From Syntrophales bacterium (GTDB lineage: Bacteria > Desulfobacterota > Syntrophia > Syntrophales > UBA2251), in NCBI GenBank assembly GCA_023230905.1, contig JALNWL010000067.1, forward strand, positions 1-11,193: 11,193 bases of DNA. The letters run 5' to 3'. A program made the translations under genes and the position numbers. This document shows, in pieces, positions 10,639-11,193 of the stretch. Numbering within the stretch: the stretch's first letter is position 1; each line of letters opens with the position of its first letter. The notes below the pieces were generated by a model. It searched no databases and was not told the origin of the DNA. It saw only the letters and a list, made by a program, of their open reading frames with translations.

Positions 10639-11193
10639 GCGGGTTCCTTTTTCCGGTTTCGTCCCGCCGCCTTCGCGGGGCGCGCGGCGCGCCGGGCCGG
10701 TTTCTTTTTCGGAACCCGGGATTCGCCCGCGGGCGGTTCCGGGGCCGGGCCGGGCCCGGAGGGCGGTGCTTCCGGCCGGGAGAGATCCTGAAGCATGGCC
10801 TGCACCTCCCTGCGGAGCTCCACCAGCGGCCGGTTGGCCGAAACGGCCAAGGCCTGAAGATCGGCGTATTCGGGTTTGCACCGGCGAATGCCGGCGGGGG
10901 TCACGACTTCTTTGATCCGAAGTTCCCCGTGGGGCGTCCGGAACGGATAGGTGCGCCTTGGCAAGACCCGGCGGGCGACCGGATGGTAGCGAACGCCGAT
11001 GGTCGAGGTTTCTTCGAGCACGAGGTCGGCGACGTCGTGAAGCCGCGTGTCCGGGACGAGAACCGTCAGACCGACGCCGGGCCGGCCCCGCTTCATGATC
11101 CGGGCCGTCAGGGTGACATCCAGCGCGCCGGCGGCGTAGAGGCGCGCCGTGGCCAGCTCCCAGTCTTCCGGGGAGAGGTCGTCCACATCGGCC
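10635..11193 (-). CDS. larC: Nickel-pincer cofactor biosynthesis protein LarC (partial, N-terminus cut)
   Basis: C-terminal 185 codons of LarC (formerly DUF111), the CTP-dependent cyclometallase that inserts nickel into the pincer nucleotide; full proteins are about 400 residues, and the start lies beyond the right edge. Recognisable segments from the edge inward are DVDDLSPEDWELATARLYAA then GALDVTLT, KRGRPGVGLTVLV, ETSTIGVRYHPVARRVLPR, and the terminal KPEYADLQALAVSANRPLVE. An in-frame GTG at 11186 is internal, not a start, because LarC sequence continues past it. The final 47 residues (bases 10635-10778) form an extra tail, first Pro/Gly-rich and then Lys/Arg/Ala-rich (VPKKKPARRAARPAKAAG), not usual for the family. 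The stop overlaps the larB ATG. No sign of the programmed frameshift known in some lactobacilli is visible in this part. Confidence 0.88.
   Translation of the reverse strand, partial: ADVDDLSPEDWELATARLYAAGALDVTLTARIMKRGRPGVGLTVLVPDTRLHDVADLVLEETSTIGVRYHPVARRVLPRRTYPFRTPHGELRIKEVVTPAGIRRCKPEYADLQALAVSANRPLVELRREVQAMLQDLSRPEAPPSGPGPAPEPPAGESRVPKKKPARRAARPAKAAGRNRKKEPA

Overview
This is a GC-rich bacterial window carrying thirteen genes, two of them cut by the window edges. It contains lipopolysaccharide (LPS) inner-core genes, so the host is Gram-negative. The mix of an NapH-type Fe-S membrane protein beside a DUF362 protein, nickel-pincer cofactor genes and small Cys-rich or J-domain proteins suggests a deltaproteobacterial (Desulfobacterota-like) anaerobe. 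That placement is an inference from gene content, not a phylogenetic result. No mobile elements, CRISPR arrays, tRNAs or rRNAs were found.

Layout on the minus strand, read from 7556 down to 1: trmJ (tRNA 2'-O-methyltransferase), kdnB-like iron alcohol dehydrogenase, kdnA aminotransferase, hldD (ADP-heptose epimerase), kdsB (CMP-Kdo synthetase family), a methylguanine-DNA methyltransferase, a Tat-exported DUF362 protein, and a 4Fe-4S polytopic membrane protein that runs off the left edge. A likely internal promoter precedes the DUF362 gene. On the plus strand rsmG (16S rRNA methyltransferase) diverges from trmJ across a 319-base region with face-to-face candidate promoters and a strong leader hairpin. 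Further right are a minus-strand zinc-finger plus J-domain protein, a divergent plus-strand 96-aa Cys-rich protein, and the minus-strand pair larC (cut at the right edge) and larB, joined by an ATGA overlap. The 96-aa gene and larB overlap tail to tail by 11 bases.

The most notable content is the run kdnB-kdnA-hldD-kdsB. In Shewanella, KdnB oxidises C8 of Kdo, KdnA transaminates it to 8-amino-3,8-dideoxy-manno-octulosonate (Kdo8N), and KdsB activates Kdo8N with CTP for attachment to lipid A. Here all three activities sit together with the heptose epimerase that makes the next inner-core sugar donor. The window therefore predicts an amino-Kdo inner core in a lineage other than Shewanella. The oxidising enzyme keeps a complete NAD(P)-type Rossmann motif and metal site, which leaves open an oxygen-independent version of the pathway.
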